Shown here one piece after another: positions 49,501 to 60,019 of a stretch of 64,000 bases of DNA. A program made the translations under genes and the position numbers. This DNA is from Laetiporus sulphureus 93-53 (Eukaryota; Basidiomycota; Agaricomycetes; Polyporales; Laetiporaceae): NCBI RefSeq assembly GCF_001632365.1, contig NW_024468525.1, forward strand, positions 210,335 through 274,334. The letters are read 5' to 3'. Positions within the stretch are counted from its first letter, which is position 1. Every line of letters begins with the position of its first letter. The notes beneath the pieces are model-generated. The model made no database searches. It was not told where the DNA came from and saw only the letters and a list, made by a program, of their open reading frames with translations.

Positions 49501-50223
49501 CATCCCCAGAGTTACTGTAAAATGAACACTTACGGCGCGCACCACTTTGTGCACGTCTCACAGGTCCTGAGCGTGTCAGTGAGGTCGGGTACAACTTCCT
49601 TTTCCGCCACTACGTATTCATATCGTTCAACCAAAACCTTTCGAATATGTTCTGGTACTGACTCCTGTGTCAGAAAGCGGCACGCTACTGGTGTGAACAA
49701 ATACGTACAGTTCCGTACGATAGTCGATGGTATCACTTCGAATTCTTTCCGGATCCACGGGTCGAATAGACGGGTGAAGTAAAATCTGTCGGGGCGTTTC
49801 TTCCAACCAGCCAAATCCGAGATTTTATCTCGGTGTAGGACGTAGCATTTGCCACGAATTTGGCTGAGATCGCAGACCTCGGAGAATATTGCGGCGAGCA
49901 GGAGGCGGCAGTCCGCGCTCGCGCGATCGCTCACGTCGCTGGGACGATAATACCATGCTAGACGAACACGGGTAAAAGGTTGACTGGGGTTTCCGTCCTT
50001 GTCGAGAGTTGGAATTCCCTGTGCGGGCAGGAATTCCATGATACGAGCCACGGAATACGGAGTGCCATCTCGAATTGACCAGCTGGGAGAGCAATAAACG
50101 TGGTCTGGGGAAAAATCAGCGCTCGCCAGTCTTGGATAGAGCATATTGGGCAGGATTACCATTAACTTTCACCGCATCACCATTTTTGAGGCTGATGTAG
50201 AAGGGCGAGGGGGAAGGTGGCAT
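46547..50223 (-). CDS. SNT2: Snt2-like chromatin regulator: BAH, PHD, SANT, GATA-type finger, PHD/extended PHD
   Basis: The start is MPPSPSPFYISLKNGDAVKV at 50223; an intron then joins to DHVYCSPSWSIRDGTPYSVA. The BAH domain covers about residues 15-180 and includes VRLAWYYRPSDVSDR. PHD1 follows (CETCTKWC, then CDRCKKFFHMSC and WTCAPC). The middle holds VSKAVFSTSNAGIEERGGD and a SANT-like segment (WTNVEIAAFEDAIATHG, then TVRFYGHWKK). A GATA-type finger follows, CGCCRTRESEWWWKAP to LCDNCGMSWRKYADL. The C-terminus carries a PHD (CLACQKNGPIGKVLKCKQC) and an extended PHD with CLLCPRSK, WVHIVCSVFIPEV and CSECPAEYHVSCAWRQGH. It ends at 46547. Snt2 proteins read histone tails, partner with Lid2/Ecm5-type demethylases and Rpd3, and act in ubiquitin-linked histone turnover and stress responses. 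Internal introns were not all resolved. Confidence 0.85.
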
Positions 50224-51582
50224 CGTTAGCGCTGGCGAGAATGGCACGAATTCGACGGGCAGGGAAAATACGGCCTCCTGGACCGATTAAAATAGGCGAA
50301 GCAGCTCTCGAAGCTGATGCCCAAAAGAGCAGAGGGGTGGGAGTATTTTCCGTGAATGTGGGAGACGCTTGCGTGGTGGGGGTATGAAGGTGAGATGCGT
50401 ACTTGCGGGCTACTGAGGGAGCCGGACCTGTTCACTGAACCTAACGAGATAAAACTCCGACGATCTGTGCGCGGAACCACCTCGAACGACTCCTCCTGCC
50501 TTTCCTCCATCCTCTCACCCAGTTTTCCACTCCCTTCAATCGAGGAGACTCATAGAACATTCATTACGAATTTCTCAAAATTTCGTGCGGTCTCGACGAG
50601 TGCGGAGGGAACCCGCTGACCATCGGGCGGCGCCACCGCTGCCGGGTTCGCAGCGCATTGACCTCGCGAATTACAAACCGGTTGCCTTTCTTGTTGTCTG
50701 TGAACCCGCCTCCCTGTCCATCGCGCTGAATAATCTAGCCCGACACTTTCACAGACGATAGCTCTAAGGCTGTTGAGTGTGGAATTAACCAGAATTTTCT
50801 GCATTGACAGAGACCACACGAGCACTTCACCCCCACCTCCCAGAAGGCGGCGCTTCTTTCTGTGGCAACTCATAAACCACAGAATGGGTTCGGCAATCAC
50901 CGAAAGCAGGCATCCTCGAAGGCCACTGGCCTAACTTAACGCTGTCGGACTCGCTTCGACTGATTCATGGCCGACATTTCTCTAGACGAAAACCAGTCTG
51001 AGCCTTTCATCACTTACGAGTTGATGCCACATTGATTGCTACCCACGGCCACATATCAGTACCCGTCTGATATGCTCGCGTCACTCAGGCTTAGGACCGG
51101 CATCGCTCGCCGATCGGCCAATGTTGGGCGGCTGGCCGCCGGAAAGGCCTAGAGCGACCGCTATCTCGGTTGCAGAAAGCATTCTCTGGCACAAACCTAT
51201 CTGTGAGGAAACCACAGCCGTAATCAAAGACAGCTGGCAGGCGGAAAATAGTCGGTCATGCTCGTAGCCAGGACGGGGAATGCATATTTTCAGCTTGTAT
51301 CATGTGGCACAAACAAGAAGGTATCGTAGATTCTATTTTGGAGCACTAAGGCAGGGTGGTATCGACTGAAAGCTAATATTATAGGCGACGCAGCAGGGTA
51401 TTCGTGTGCATACGGAGGATGGATGATACATCGATACATGGTCGTTATAGATGACTTGACGTACGTTTAATGCGGCGGATGCGGTCCGTTCGGCGATAGC
51501 GAGGACCAACTGTACAACATGCCGGAGTCCCAAGATATAACAAACCTCAGAGAAGAAAGACGCCATGAAGCCATAATTGCCG
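50224..51582. other. Promoter region of the Snt2-like gene
   Basis: About 1.36 kb between the Snt2-like start and the end of the histidine kinase. An 87-codon plus-strand frame (50356-50619) and a few minus-strand frames occur, but none shows a recognisable domain or splice structure. Confidence 0.4.
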
Positions 51583-54500
51583 CTATGGAGGCCGTGGCGG
51601 TCGTGGCTGTTCCGTGATTGATGATGCTCGTTGTTGCTTTCGTCGCTCGTCCGCGATTGCGAGCATGCTCTGCAAGCTCTTTTCAAGCACAGGTTTCGTG
51701 AGAACGCTGCGACATGCCAACCGAATAAGCAATCAAAGCTTGTAGGAGAAGAAAGCCGAGCACATACTGATCAGCCCCAGCCTCGAGGTATTCTTGCTGG
51801 TCAGAGAGCAGTGCGTTACCTAGACGACGAAGCGCATCAAGAATTGCAATGGACGCAAACGCATGAAACTACGTGCCAGTAACACCAACGACAAAGTCAC
51901 GCCTACCCATCTCTCGTAATCGCCCGACCAAGTCCAAACCAGACAGAACCGGCATCTGGTTATCGAGGAATACCACCGAGTACCGATACTCGTCCCCTGA
52001 TGGCGGCTCGGCATCTATTGATAGGCCAGTGCTGCCGGTGTCTTCGGAGGACGGCGTTGCGTGCTGTCCGTTCTGCTCGGTTCCCAGAATCATCTCCAGC
52101 GCTATCTCCCCGTTCTCCGCAGTTGCCACCTTGCAGCCGATGCGTGTGAGCATCCGCGACATCAGCAGGCGCGTGAGAGGGTCATCGTCTACCACGAGGA
52201 CCTTGAGAGGAGCCTCCTGCTCGGCTGAAGAGCCTGCCGCGCCAGCTCCGGTAAACGATGCTGCAGATGATGGCGCTGGCGACGGCGGAGGATTAAGGGA
52301 AGATGCCTGCGGTCCTAGCAGCTGTGATAAACGCGGGCGAGTAGTCGCCGACGAACTATCTTTGCTCAAGAGGGGCGGTTCCAAAGCTGTCGGCGTTGTG
52401 ATGTCCCCGACAATAGCATGAGTCCCCGTGGACGGATCGCCAATGGTTCGTGTGAGTACAGGAGAGCGTTCGCCGCGCTTCGTGGAGATCTCGACCAATC
52501 CGCCTACGAGACTGCATCAGGCTGCCTCACATGACTTCCCAAATCGTACATGCTCACCTTGCTCCATGATACTATGGAGCGCAGAGGACGAGCGAGACCC
52601 CTGAGACTGAGCTTGCAGCGCAGCATGGAGCTCGGGGTGATCTGGTAATATATCGGCTTGTGTGATACAACTTGGAGGCATCGTTCTGGTCGCGCTCGAT
52701 GGGGTGCCGAAAGCATCAGCGTGCAGTTCCGCCGGCATCATAAGCGCCGGTATGGCTTTGATTCCCACTCCAAGAGCTACATATATGCGTGATCAATCAT
52801 CGATAATATACCATCGAGCCGAAGCTACTCACGCAATTCGACCCAGAAGGTGGACCCTTGGCCAACCTTGGACTTCACGCCCAGTCTGCCGCCGGTAAGC
52901 TTGACGATCTGGCGGACGAGAGCCAAACCAAGTCCCGTGCCTTTGCCGCCTTTTGCGAAACGTCGAATGTCAGGATCTGTAATGTGACGTCAAACAGTAC
53001 TGAGCTGCGTGCCTTGCAATCTGCCCTGCTCCGTCTGGTTGAAAGCGCCTGGGAAATCAAGTGTCAACGCCACCCGTCAGGCACTGTGTCTGACACAACT
53101 TACTGAAAAGCTTGCTCTGGACCATGTCTTTCGGCCGTATGCCGTAACCCGTGTCAGACACCTCGATTCGCACGACAATCCATTCTAGAGAGGGTGGCTT
53201 GGAATAGACGTTATTATGCTGCGTGAGATGCGTAGCCGACAACCGGTGGGGAATTGGTGGAGATTGTCCTTCTTTATATTTCTTGCCTGCCCAGCCGCGG
53301 TTAGACTTTCGACACAAGGGAATACACTAATATCTACCTTCCCACTGAGCAGACTCAGGCGGCAGAGAGGTCATTGGACGCCCGCTTTCTTCGCTCGGCC
53401 GTCTGCCAATGTCATCCAAACTCGCATTGTCTTCCGGTGACTCCATTTGCGGCAGGATCAACCGTGTCCGGATCGTGAGCTTTCCTCCGGCCGGAGTGAA
53501 CTTGCAAGCGTTACTGAACACGATTGCAAACCATTCTGATTCAGCGTCTGCTACCTCGCATGGCAACTATTACATACCTGGCGAGGTTGGTAATGATTTG
53601 TCGGAGACGCGTCTCGTCTCCAACTACGAAACCATCTTCATCCGGTTGTTCCCGTATGCGCTTATCGATGACGGCCTGGCTCTCTCCTAGAGCGTCATAT
53701 AAGGCTCTGCGTGCAACCTGAGGAAGAGATCGATGCGCGTTCAGCGGCATAGCTAGGGGCGAATGATGGATCATAAATGAAGTGCCCTTACATCATCGAC
53801 ATTCTTGTCAAGTTCAGTAACAAACTCCAGGCCGCGAGCATCAGTGGCCAATTGCAGAGGAACAAACATAGATCGCATGACTTGGTGGAACGAATACGGC
53901 TGCCGCACCCACTTCAGATACACACAAAATCGGCGTGTGCGAGAACTCACTTTCAGAACAAACTCAAAACGCCCACTGTCCATGCGGTTGCTATATTCTT
54001 GTCAGTGCGCGGTGCTTACGGGGAAAGATGGCTACTCACAAGTCGAGCACATCGTTCAGAACTGGACAAACCAGTTAGCGGGGAAAACCGTATGTGAAGC
54101 AGGCAGCCGACCTTTGGACATCATGCTCAGGCTGCCCTCCAGCGCGTTGAACTCGATATCTTGCGATCTTGCAATCGAGCCGTTCGCTTCCATATTCTGC
54201 ACAGCCAACACTGCCGACGAAGCGTAAGTAAAAATCGTACTCAATCTAACAAGACAACCTACACGCCGTATTTAGTGGAACTCGGACCTGTGCAATCACA
54301 AACATCAATAAGCAACGGTACCAAGAAGAGCCTAAAAAGTCACTTATCATGGAATACATAACTTTCAATCAAATTTGTCAGATAAGGGAAGAGACAGCTC
54401 AGTTGGAGAACTTACGAGGTGAGCCGACGCTTCGAGTCAGCCGCTTTACGCTCGTTGACTTGTGCCTTCTGGGTAGCTCTAAATTGGATCTTGAGCTGAT

Positions 54501-56094
54501 CGCGGAGCGTGTACAGGCGCCGCTCTGCCTAATTACTCCGTCAACAAGAATAATCCATCGCAAATGAGCGCGAATGCTCACGTTCTCCCGCGTGTAATGA
54601 ATGTAGAGCAAGAAACTTTGGAATAGCAAGAAATTGATCAGATCTATCAGAATGTCAGAATGGCGGCGCCAGGGGCCCGGAGGACCGGAACATGATACAC
54701 TTACTCCGGATAAAACTTGGATGATACGGGAGAGTCAAGGAACAAGCACTAGGCGAAGATTATCAGCGTTACGGCCGCCGAGCTAATAATGGACGTACAT
54801 GATGAAAAATATGAAAGCGCAGGTTGCAGCAGGGATGCGGTTTAATTTAAGACCAAACAATCCAACGGTTTGGAGAGCGGACGTGTAGCTGTATATTGTG
54901 AGTGATCTGTACGACCGCTAAAGGCTGAGATACTCACTAGAAGAGTGTCAAAAAGTCCTTGTTTCCTTTATTAAGGAGCGCCGGTGAGCCATAATAGCCG
55001 ACAATATACCTGTGGAGAGGCGAGATATCTTAGCTCGTAGTCCATCTGCGAGGCGCAACCTCTGCTTACATCAAGATGATCTGGTATATAGCCCACATCC
55101 AGGTTGCAAAAGATAACCAGATTTGATAGAAGATCTCCCGGTCTCGAGGGAAGTCCCACATGACAAATGCCAGTACTGGGAAAGTAATAGCGGGCGAGAC
55201 CTAAGGCGACAACTTTCGTCACACGAACGTCAAGTATGAGGAAAATCAATTTACCCCATAATAGAAGATCTTGTCTGCTAGGGTGATCGGCTTTTGGAGC
55301 TGGAGAAATCCAATAGCCAAGACCCAGTTGACAATGAGGAACGCCGAAGACCAGAAAGCTAGGTTCTGAAAGCAAGCTATATAATGCTAAGCGCATATAA
55401 ATTCGTTACATTAGCGTACCTTTCGAAGGAACCAATTTTCCTTGATATAATGCATCTCTGCCTTCTCATTCTCGAAATGATTGATGAAAAAGTCATGAAT
55501 GACTGGCCACACACGATAGCGCAAGAACAGGAGGGGTTGAATCGTCCAGAAACCGGTAGCTTGCAGAGCGAGACTGTCTCTGTCGGTGTTCGTGCCGCCG
55601 AGCTGGTTGCTCGATTTCTCCGCCGGTGCACCGCCATGCTCGGAGTGTGTCATAGAAGAGCTCTTGACCTCATCCGACCACTCGCGGTCCACAACCACCT
55701 CATCTACCACCTCATCGTCCGTATCCCCCTGTGTCTCCAGATGCCTCAAGTACCCATGGCGGTAGCTGTCTCCGCTATCATCATGTTCCAGGGCGGACTC
55801 CGACGTAGAAGGCGCGGTGCCGTTGCCTATCCTCCGTTTGAACTGTGCCCAATGCACGCGAAGGCCGCCATTCACCCGTGCATTTTTCCTATTTTTACTT
55901 CGCCGGCCCAATGACGGGGAGGGTTGGGTGACGGGGGTGGGGAGGAGGGGCTGGACGGTGGCATTTGAATTGACAGGAGCGGTGTTCACGGCGCCCGTGT
56001 CCTTCTCCGCGCTGGACCTGCCAATGTTGGGCAGGGGGACCTCGTCTCTGCCGTCAGCGGTGGTGGCCAGGGATCCGCGAGAATGAAAGAGCAT
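51583..56094 (-). CDS. Membrane-bound hybrid histidine kinase with C-terminal receiver domain
   Basis: The preferred start is [15 protein letters not shown] at 56094. The frame is open to an ATG at 56364, but that part looks non-coding. The N-terminal 220 residues are Ser/Asp-rich, followed by several hydrophobic segments ([33 protein letters not shown]) forming a membrane sensor. A coiled linker ([20 protein letters not shown]) leads to the H-box [20 protein letters not shown]. The N-box is [15 protein letters not shown] and the G-boxes are [12 protein letters not shown] and [16 protein letters not shown]. The receiver has [20 protein letters not shown], phospho-acceptor Asp in [11 protein letters not shown], and TKPV, and the protein ends PRPPRPP before a TAG at 51583-51585. 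Such kinases phosphorylate themselves on His and pass phosphate to their receiver, then to an Ypd1-type carrier. Three introns are non-canonical (54290-54347, 52950-53012, 51820-51876). Confidence 0.88.
51820..51876 (-). other. Candidate GC-AG intron in the receiver domain
   Basis: The donor reads ACTG/GCACGT and the acceptor GTCTAG on the minus strand. Splicing yields [20 protein letters not shown], which matches the conserved receiver sequence. The nearby GTAG donor would create an immediate stop. Confidence 0.6.
52950..53012 (-). other. Candidate GC-AG intron before the G2 box of the histidine kinase
   Basis: The donor reads CAAG/GCACGC and the acceptor CAAAAG on the minus strand. Splicing yields [13 protein letters not shown], the family consensus. 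A GT donor 14 bases further on would insert extra residues (TQLS). A CTGAC branch site lies about 20 bases before the acceptor. Confidence 0.6.
54290..54347 (-). other. Candidate AT-AC intron in the histidine kinase H-box
   Basis: On the minus strand the exon ends with TTCCATG, the intron begins ATAAGTGAC and ends GATTGCAC, and the next exon begins AGGTCCGAG. Splicing gives F-H-E-V-R-V-P-L-N-T, the exact H-box. No GT-AG choice at this site keeps that peptide. ATAAGT is the known U2-type AT-AC donor. Length (58) matches neighbouring introns, and TTGAT is a possible branch site. Confidence 0.72.
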
Positions 56095-56648
56095 CGTAGG
56101 GAACTGCGCGGTCGCTGCGCGCGACGGAGAGGGGAGTAGTTGACCACGGCGTAGACGCTGGAGGAAGAGCAAAGTGTCACGGACATTTCTATATTCAATG
56201 CTTCCGCACAGGCACCGCGAGGCGCTCGGCGTTGCCCCACGACGGCCAAATTGTCTAACTGAATCCTCCCTGGTAACATTTGTGCCGCGCCATCGGATCG
56301 ACCGGCATCCCTGCGTCCAGACAGAAAGAGGCAGCGCATTTCCATTTCGGGACTTATCCAGCATCGTTGAATTTCAACTTCGCGGAGATAAGTCCCTCAG
56401 GCTTATGACGTCACGTAACATGTACACGTCGGGGCGGTTCACACATGCATGCGCCCTGCGGCTGAGATGCATCAGGCGGTCCAGCTCTCTCTAGGCACGT
56501 CGCTGCGCCGTACATTAAGCGACGCCTCGCTTGGGTGCCAACGCCAGCCTGTCACCATACGAACGCTAAGTCCGCACCGTGCGCACGAGTGCGACGCCAT
56601 TCAGGCGTGCATCTCTTCAGCACAGGCTGGACTTTTGTCGAGCGGGGT

Positions 56649-57300
56649 CTAGATCTGGAGTCGTTTGCGGAAACAAACAGCGGCTGCACTTGTAACGGAC
56701 GTCACCGCTGCCGACGTCGCACTCGGCAGTGAGGCGAGAGCTCGACCAAGCATCTTCGCTCCAGTGGGTTGATAGTACCTGATCGGATGTCGCGAAGCCA
56801 TAGCAAGCTCGATCCGGACCCCTATGAATCTTCTGCAGAACTTCCAACACTTTCAAGGTATGTGCAGCAGAATACATACTGCTCATCACGTTGTGGCCCG
56901 CATATTTCCACCGATATGATGTTCGGGTCCTCGGGATTTTGAAACACCTGGTACGCCGAACATTGCTCGTCGTCATCAGCTCTGGCTCTATTCAGAATGG
57001 CGCTGAATCGCAGTGTTCGTCAGCGTCACGTCAGTGGCCGGTAAATCCCAGATGACTAGTATTGCATGCGTCCGTGCCGCATGTTTAACGTCAGAATCAG
57101 TCGAGCATTCTGGCCAGCAGTGGCAGATATCTAGCCGTGCAGCATCATAAAATCGGTACAAAGAAAGGATATTTTCACCAAACAAGAGGTGGATAGGCCA
57201 TGACATCGACGAGCCGGGCAAATGGCGCTCGCGGACCTGTGAGATCGCCGATTTCCTCGATCAGAGCTTCCGTGTGGAGGGATCGTAGTTTCCGGATTGT
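56649..57300 (-). pseudogene. Decayed coding stretch of unknown family
   Basis: On the minus strand protein-like exons can be read. The segment around 57190-57300 gives LRSLHTEALIEEIGDLTGPR. The segment around 57000-57110 gives AARTHAILVIWDLPATDVTL. The segment around 56885-56990 gives AYQVFQNPEDPNIISVEICG. A clean GTATGT intron then leads to RFIGVRIELAMASRHPIRYY and a TAG at 56649-56651. The upstream pieces do not join in one frame by any GT-AG intron I could find, and the middle piece runs into a frame break at about 57000. This suggests a pseudogene or a gene whose 5' exons I mis-assembled. Family not recognised. Confidence 0.35.
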
Positions 57301-57446
57301 TCGGACACGCTGACTAAGCAACCTGAGTGCGATCAGTAAGCCGAGGCATGCCCGACCTCATCATTCGTAACCTTTGGAGTGTACGTGTCCGTGTGCACAG
57401 CCGCATTCATCTTTTACACCATACCACCACATACCCATCGTACATC

Positions 57447-58557
57447 ATGTCTTCTAGCGATACTTCACCTATAGAGATTACCGTGACACATCGGGGCGTT
57501 GCACACCGCCTCTCACTTCTGCCGGATGATACTATGACTGTCCTACAAGCTCGTCTTGAAGAACTCACATCAGTACCCCCTTCCCTTCAGAAGCTGCTTT
57601 ACAAGGGAAAGAAAGCCAACATTAAGGACGATGTTACCCTCACGCAGGCCGGTCTGAAGAACGGGATGAAAGTGCAGATGCTCGGGACCACTTCGGAGGA
57701 GTTGGGCAGCCTGCGGGCTGTGGAAGACGAGCGTGCAAGGAAAGAGCGCATCATGCGAGAAAGAGCTAAGAAAGCACCCGTAAAGGTACGCCAAATATAT
57801 TCATATAACATCTGTGGCGTTTATACTGAACAAATTGTCCGATTGCAGGTCCGCTCCACCGGCTCGTCATCCTCATCAGCCTTAAACTACAGATTCCACC
57901 GCATAGAACCCCTCGCGCATCTCCCGGAGCCACCCACTGCTACCGCCTTCCTCACGCGCCTCGCAAATGACCCTGCCATCCTACACGTCATGCAGAAGCA
58001 TCAGTTCTCCGTGGGCGTCCTGACCGAGCTCGCGCCACATGAGCAGCCTGGCTTGCTCGGCCTCAACGTAAATGCTGGACAGGCGATCAAGTTGAGGATA
58101 CGCACGGATCGCTACGACGGATTCCGGCTCTACAAGGACGTGCGGAGGGTGCTCTGCCACGAACTCACGCACAACGTGTGGGGAGATCATGATAATAACG
58201 TACGTGCCATCTCTTATATTCTGACCCATCTCCTTCTGACACGCTTTGAAGTTCAAGGAGATGAACTCGATGCTGAACCGAGAAGTAGTCGAATTCGAGC
58301 GCTCGATGGCAGAAGGCACGCATCGCTTCATCGAAGGTGGCGTATATCAGCCCTCTTCCGAGCTCGAGCTTGAGGCGGAAACGTATTTACTGTCAGAGGG
58401 CCCTCAGGTGCTAGGAGGGTCTGTGTCTGGAGGGGTGGCGGACGAGTCTCGGGAGGAGAGACGGAGACGGATGTTAGAAGCAACAATGAACAGGCTACGC
58501 AAACAGGAGGAAGAACTGGAGCACCAGTGTGGGACTGCAGGTCAGTCCAGGACGTGA
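57447..58557 (+). CDS. Ubiquitin-like plus WLM-domain metalloprotease (Wss1/SPRTN-related)
   Basis: Three exons (57447-57785, 57849-58199, 58252-58557) give 331 residues. The start MSSSDTSPIEITVTHRG is preferred over an in-frame ATG at 57348 because the ubiquitin-like fold begins right after it. Residues 10-85 form the ubiquitin-like domain (LQKLLYKGKKANIKDDVTLT). The WLM domain spans about 130-270 and holds the zinc motif HELTHNVWGDHD near residue 217 (HExxH plus a downstream His). A charged C-terminal helix follows (EERRRRMLEATMNRLRKQEE). WLM proteins are SprT-like metallopeptidases. Wss1 clears DNA-protein crosslinks with SUMO and Cdc48, and the ubiquitin-like version is typical of fungi and plants. 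Activity in crosslink repair is inferred from the family. It sits just upstream of a DNA polymerase delta subunit, which may be chance. Confidence 0.85.
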
Positions 58558-58657
58558 TTATAATGTATGCAGTATGTTTCGTAATAGTGTTTGTTGGAAT
58601 GAAGAGGCTTCATTGCTGTTTTGTTGTAAAATGACTGAAACGATATGGCCACGTACA

Positions 58658-58668
58658 GGATCGAACCC
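58658..58668 (-). other. Isolated tRNA T-loop / pol III B-box match
   Basis: On the minus strand GGGTTCGATCC matches the B-box consensus GWTCRANNC. The surrounding 75 bases do not fold as a tRNA: no A-box, and the T-stem and acceptor do not pair. It is either a tRNA/SINE relic or chance. Confidence 0.35.
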
Positions 58669-58811
58669 ACGACCGAGACATTGCAATCACGAGTCACGTG
58701 ATAATGTATCATTTAGCAAATCAATATTTATGACAGGGCTAATAAGTCATTCCGGCATCTGAACTTGGCCTGAACCCAAACCGCTTACACTTTCCATCCA
58801 TTTACACATCC

Positions 58812-60019
58812 ATGACACCCAGAAAACATAGCTTGGAAGGCGACGCCTCCCCGCCGTTGAAGCAGGGAAAGCTCAGCTTCCGGTCCTCGAAGCGCGCTGC
58901 ATCGACAGGCAGCGCAAACTCGGCGAAAGGCAAAGGCTCTCGACCTGGCCTCAAACGTAGGCTCTCGTCCATTTCGACTGTCATTCCAGAGGTCATTGAG
59001 GCCTATGATACTGAGCCCAGCGAGGCGAAGTCTGTGGATGAACATGAGAGCGCCATCGAGGTCAGCTCCAGCGAGGAAGACGGCGGGAAGCGCCTGCGGG
59101 GACGGGCCGCTCGTAAGGAGGATCATATCGAGGAGGCGGAAGAGCCGATGACGAAGCGGAGGCGTCTGAGGAAGGACGTGTTTGGCTCGCGAGAGGGCTT
59201 GGAGAATGCACATGGTCATAAGCAGCCGCAGGCGAGTCCGGCGAAGAGGGGGAGGAAGAAGGGCAAAGGCAAAGTCGTGAAGGGGAAGAAGTTGGAGGAA
59301 GAGGAGGAAGAGAAGGAGGAAGTGGGTAACGAGGAGGAAGTGGAGGGCGGGCATTTGAATGTGAAGCACAAGAAGTGGAACAAACTCTATGGCGAGGTGA
59401 GGGAGAAGAATAGTCATTTGGAGTTCGGTGAGTGCCTGTGCCTTCTGTTCCCCTTTTCATATGGATATATGCGCCATCAGTAGCGCAGGTCCCACGATGA
59501 ATGCCTCATTTTTTGTCGACCGATGCGGTTGTACAACTTCCCTAGCTGGCTATATGCTCGAGGTTCTGCCTAAGTCGCGGTGTGGGGATGTTATGTACAT
59601 CGTTCGTCACTAGATTGGCCTCGCGCCCTTGGTACTGTCATGCAATCCGCAACACATGCTGATTCCTTTCTACGTAACAGTGCATGGCGAGGGATTGAAT
59701 AAGGTCGATCATATCCTGCGTATGTTTGACCTGTACGTCCATTGTGTTCACATACCTGTATTTTACGCTGATTGTCTTTGGTCTAGTACGTACGACTTCG
59801 GTCCATGCATCGGCGTGACTCGCCTGCAGCGTTGGCAGCGTGCAGAGATGCTCGGCCTGAAACCTCCACCGGAGGTGCGTATTCCCTTTCATATCGTTGC
59901 TTCCGTATCTCACCATTGCGCACGTGTCTGCCGCACTGCAGATCAAGGAAATATTGCTGACGAAAGAAGGCAGCGAGGAGCCGCGCTATAGGGAATGTGT
60001 CTTCTTCGGCGAGGTCTAG
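58812..60019 (+). CDS. POLD4: DNA polymerase delta subunit 4 (POLD4/Cdm1) with long charged N-terminus
   Basis: Four exons (58812-59427, 59681-59732, 59787-59874, 59942-60019) join in frame for 277 residues. The conserved C-terminal core starts near residue 206: VDHILRMFDL, TYDFGPCIGVTRLQRWQRAE, MLGLKPPPEIKEILLT. This is the signature of the smallest Pol delta subunit, which stabilises the holoenzyme and helps contact PCNA. The first 200 residues are highly charged. They include an N-terminal KQGKLSFRSSKR that resembles a degenerate PCNA-binding motif, acidic serine clusters (IEVSSSEEDGGKR) and Lys-rich nuclear signals. The human protein is only 107 residues, so the extension is a fungal feature. 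The first intron is 253 bases, longer than most here. Confidence 0.85.

Noticed and set aside
51583..51686. Minus-strand ORF at 51333-51686 as a separate gene
   Set aside because: Its upper part is an out-of-frame shadow of the last exon of the histidine kinase.
56095..56364. N-terminal 90 residues of the kinase from the upstream ATG
   Set aside because: The frame is open but Cys/Arg-rich and unlike the rest of the protein. The ATG at 56094 begins the natural-looking sequence.
58640..58715. A tRNA gene on the minus strand
   Set aside because: Only the T-loop motif fits. The T-stem, anticodon stem and acceptor do not pair and there is no A-box.
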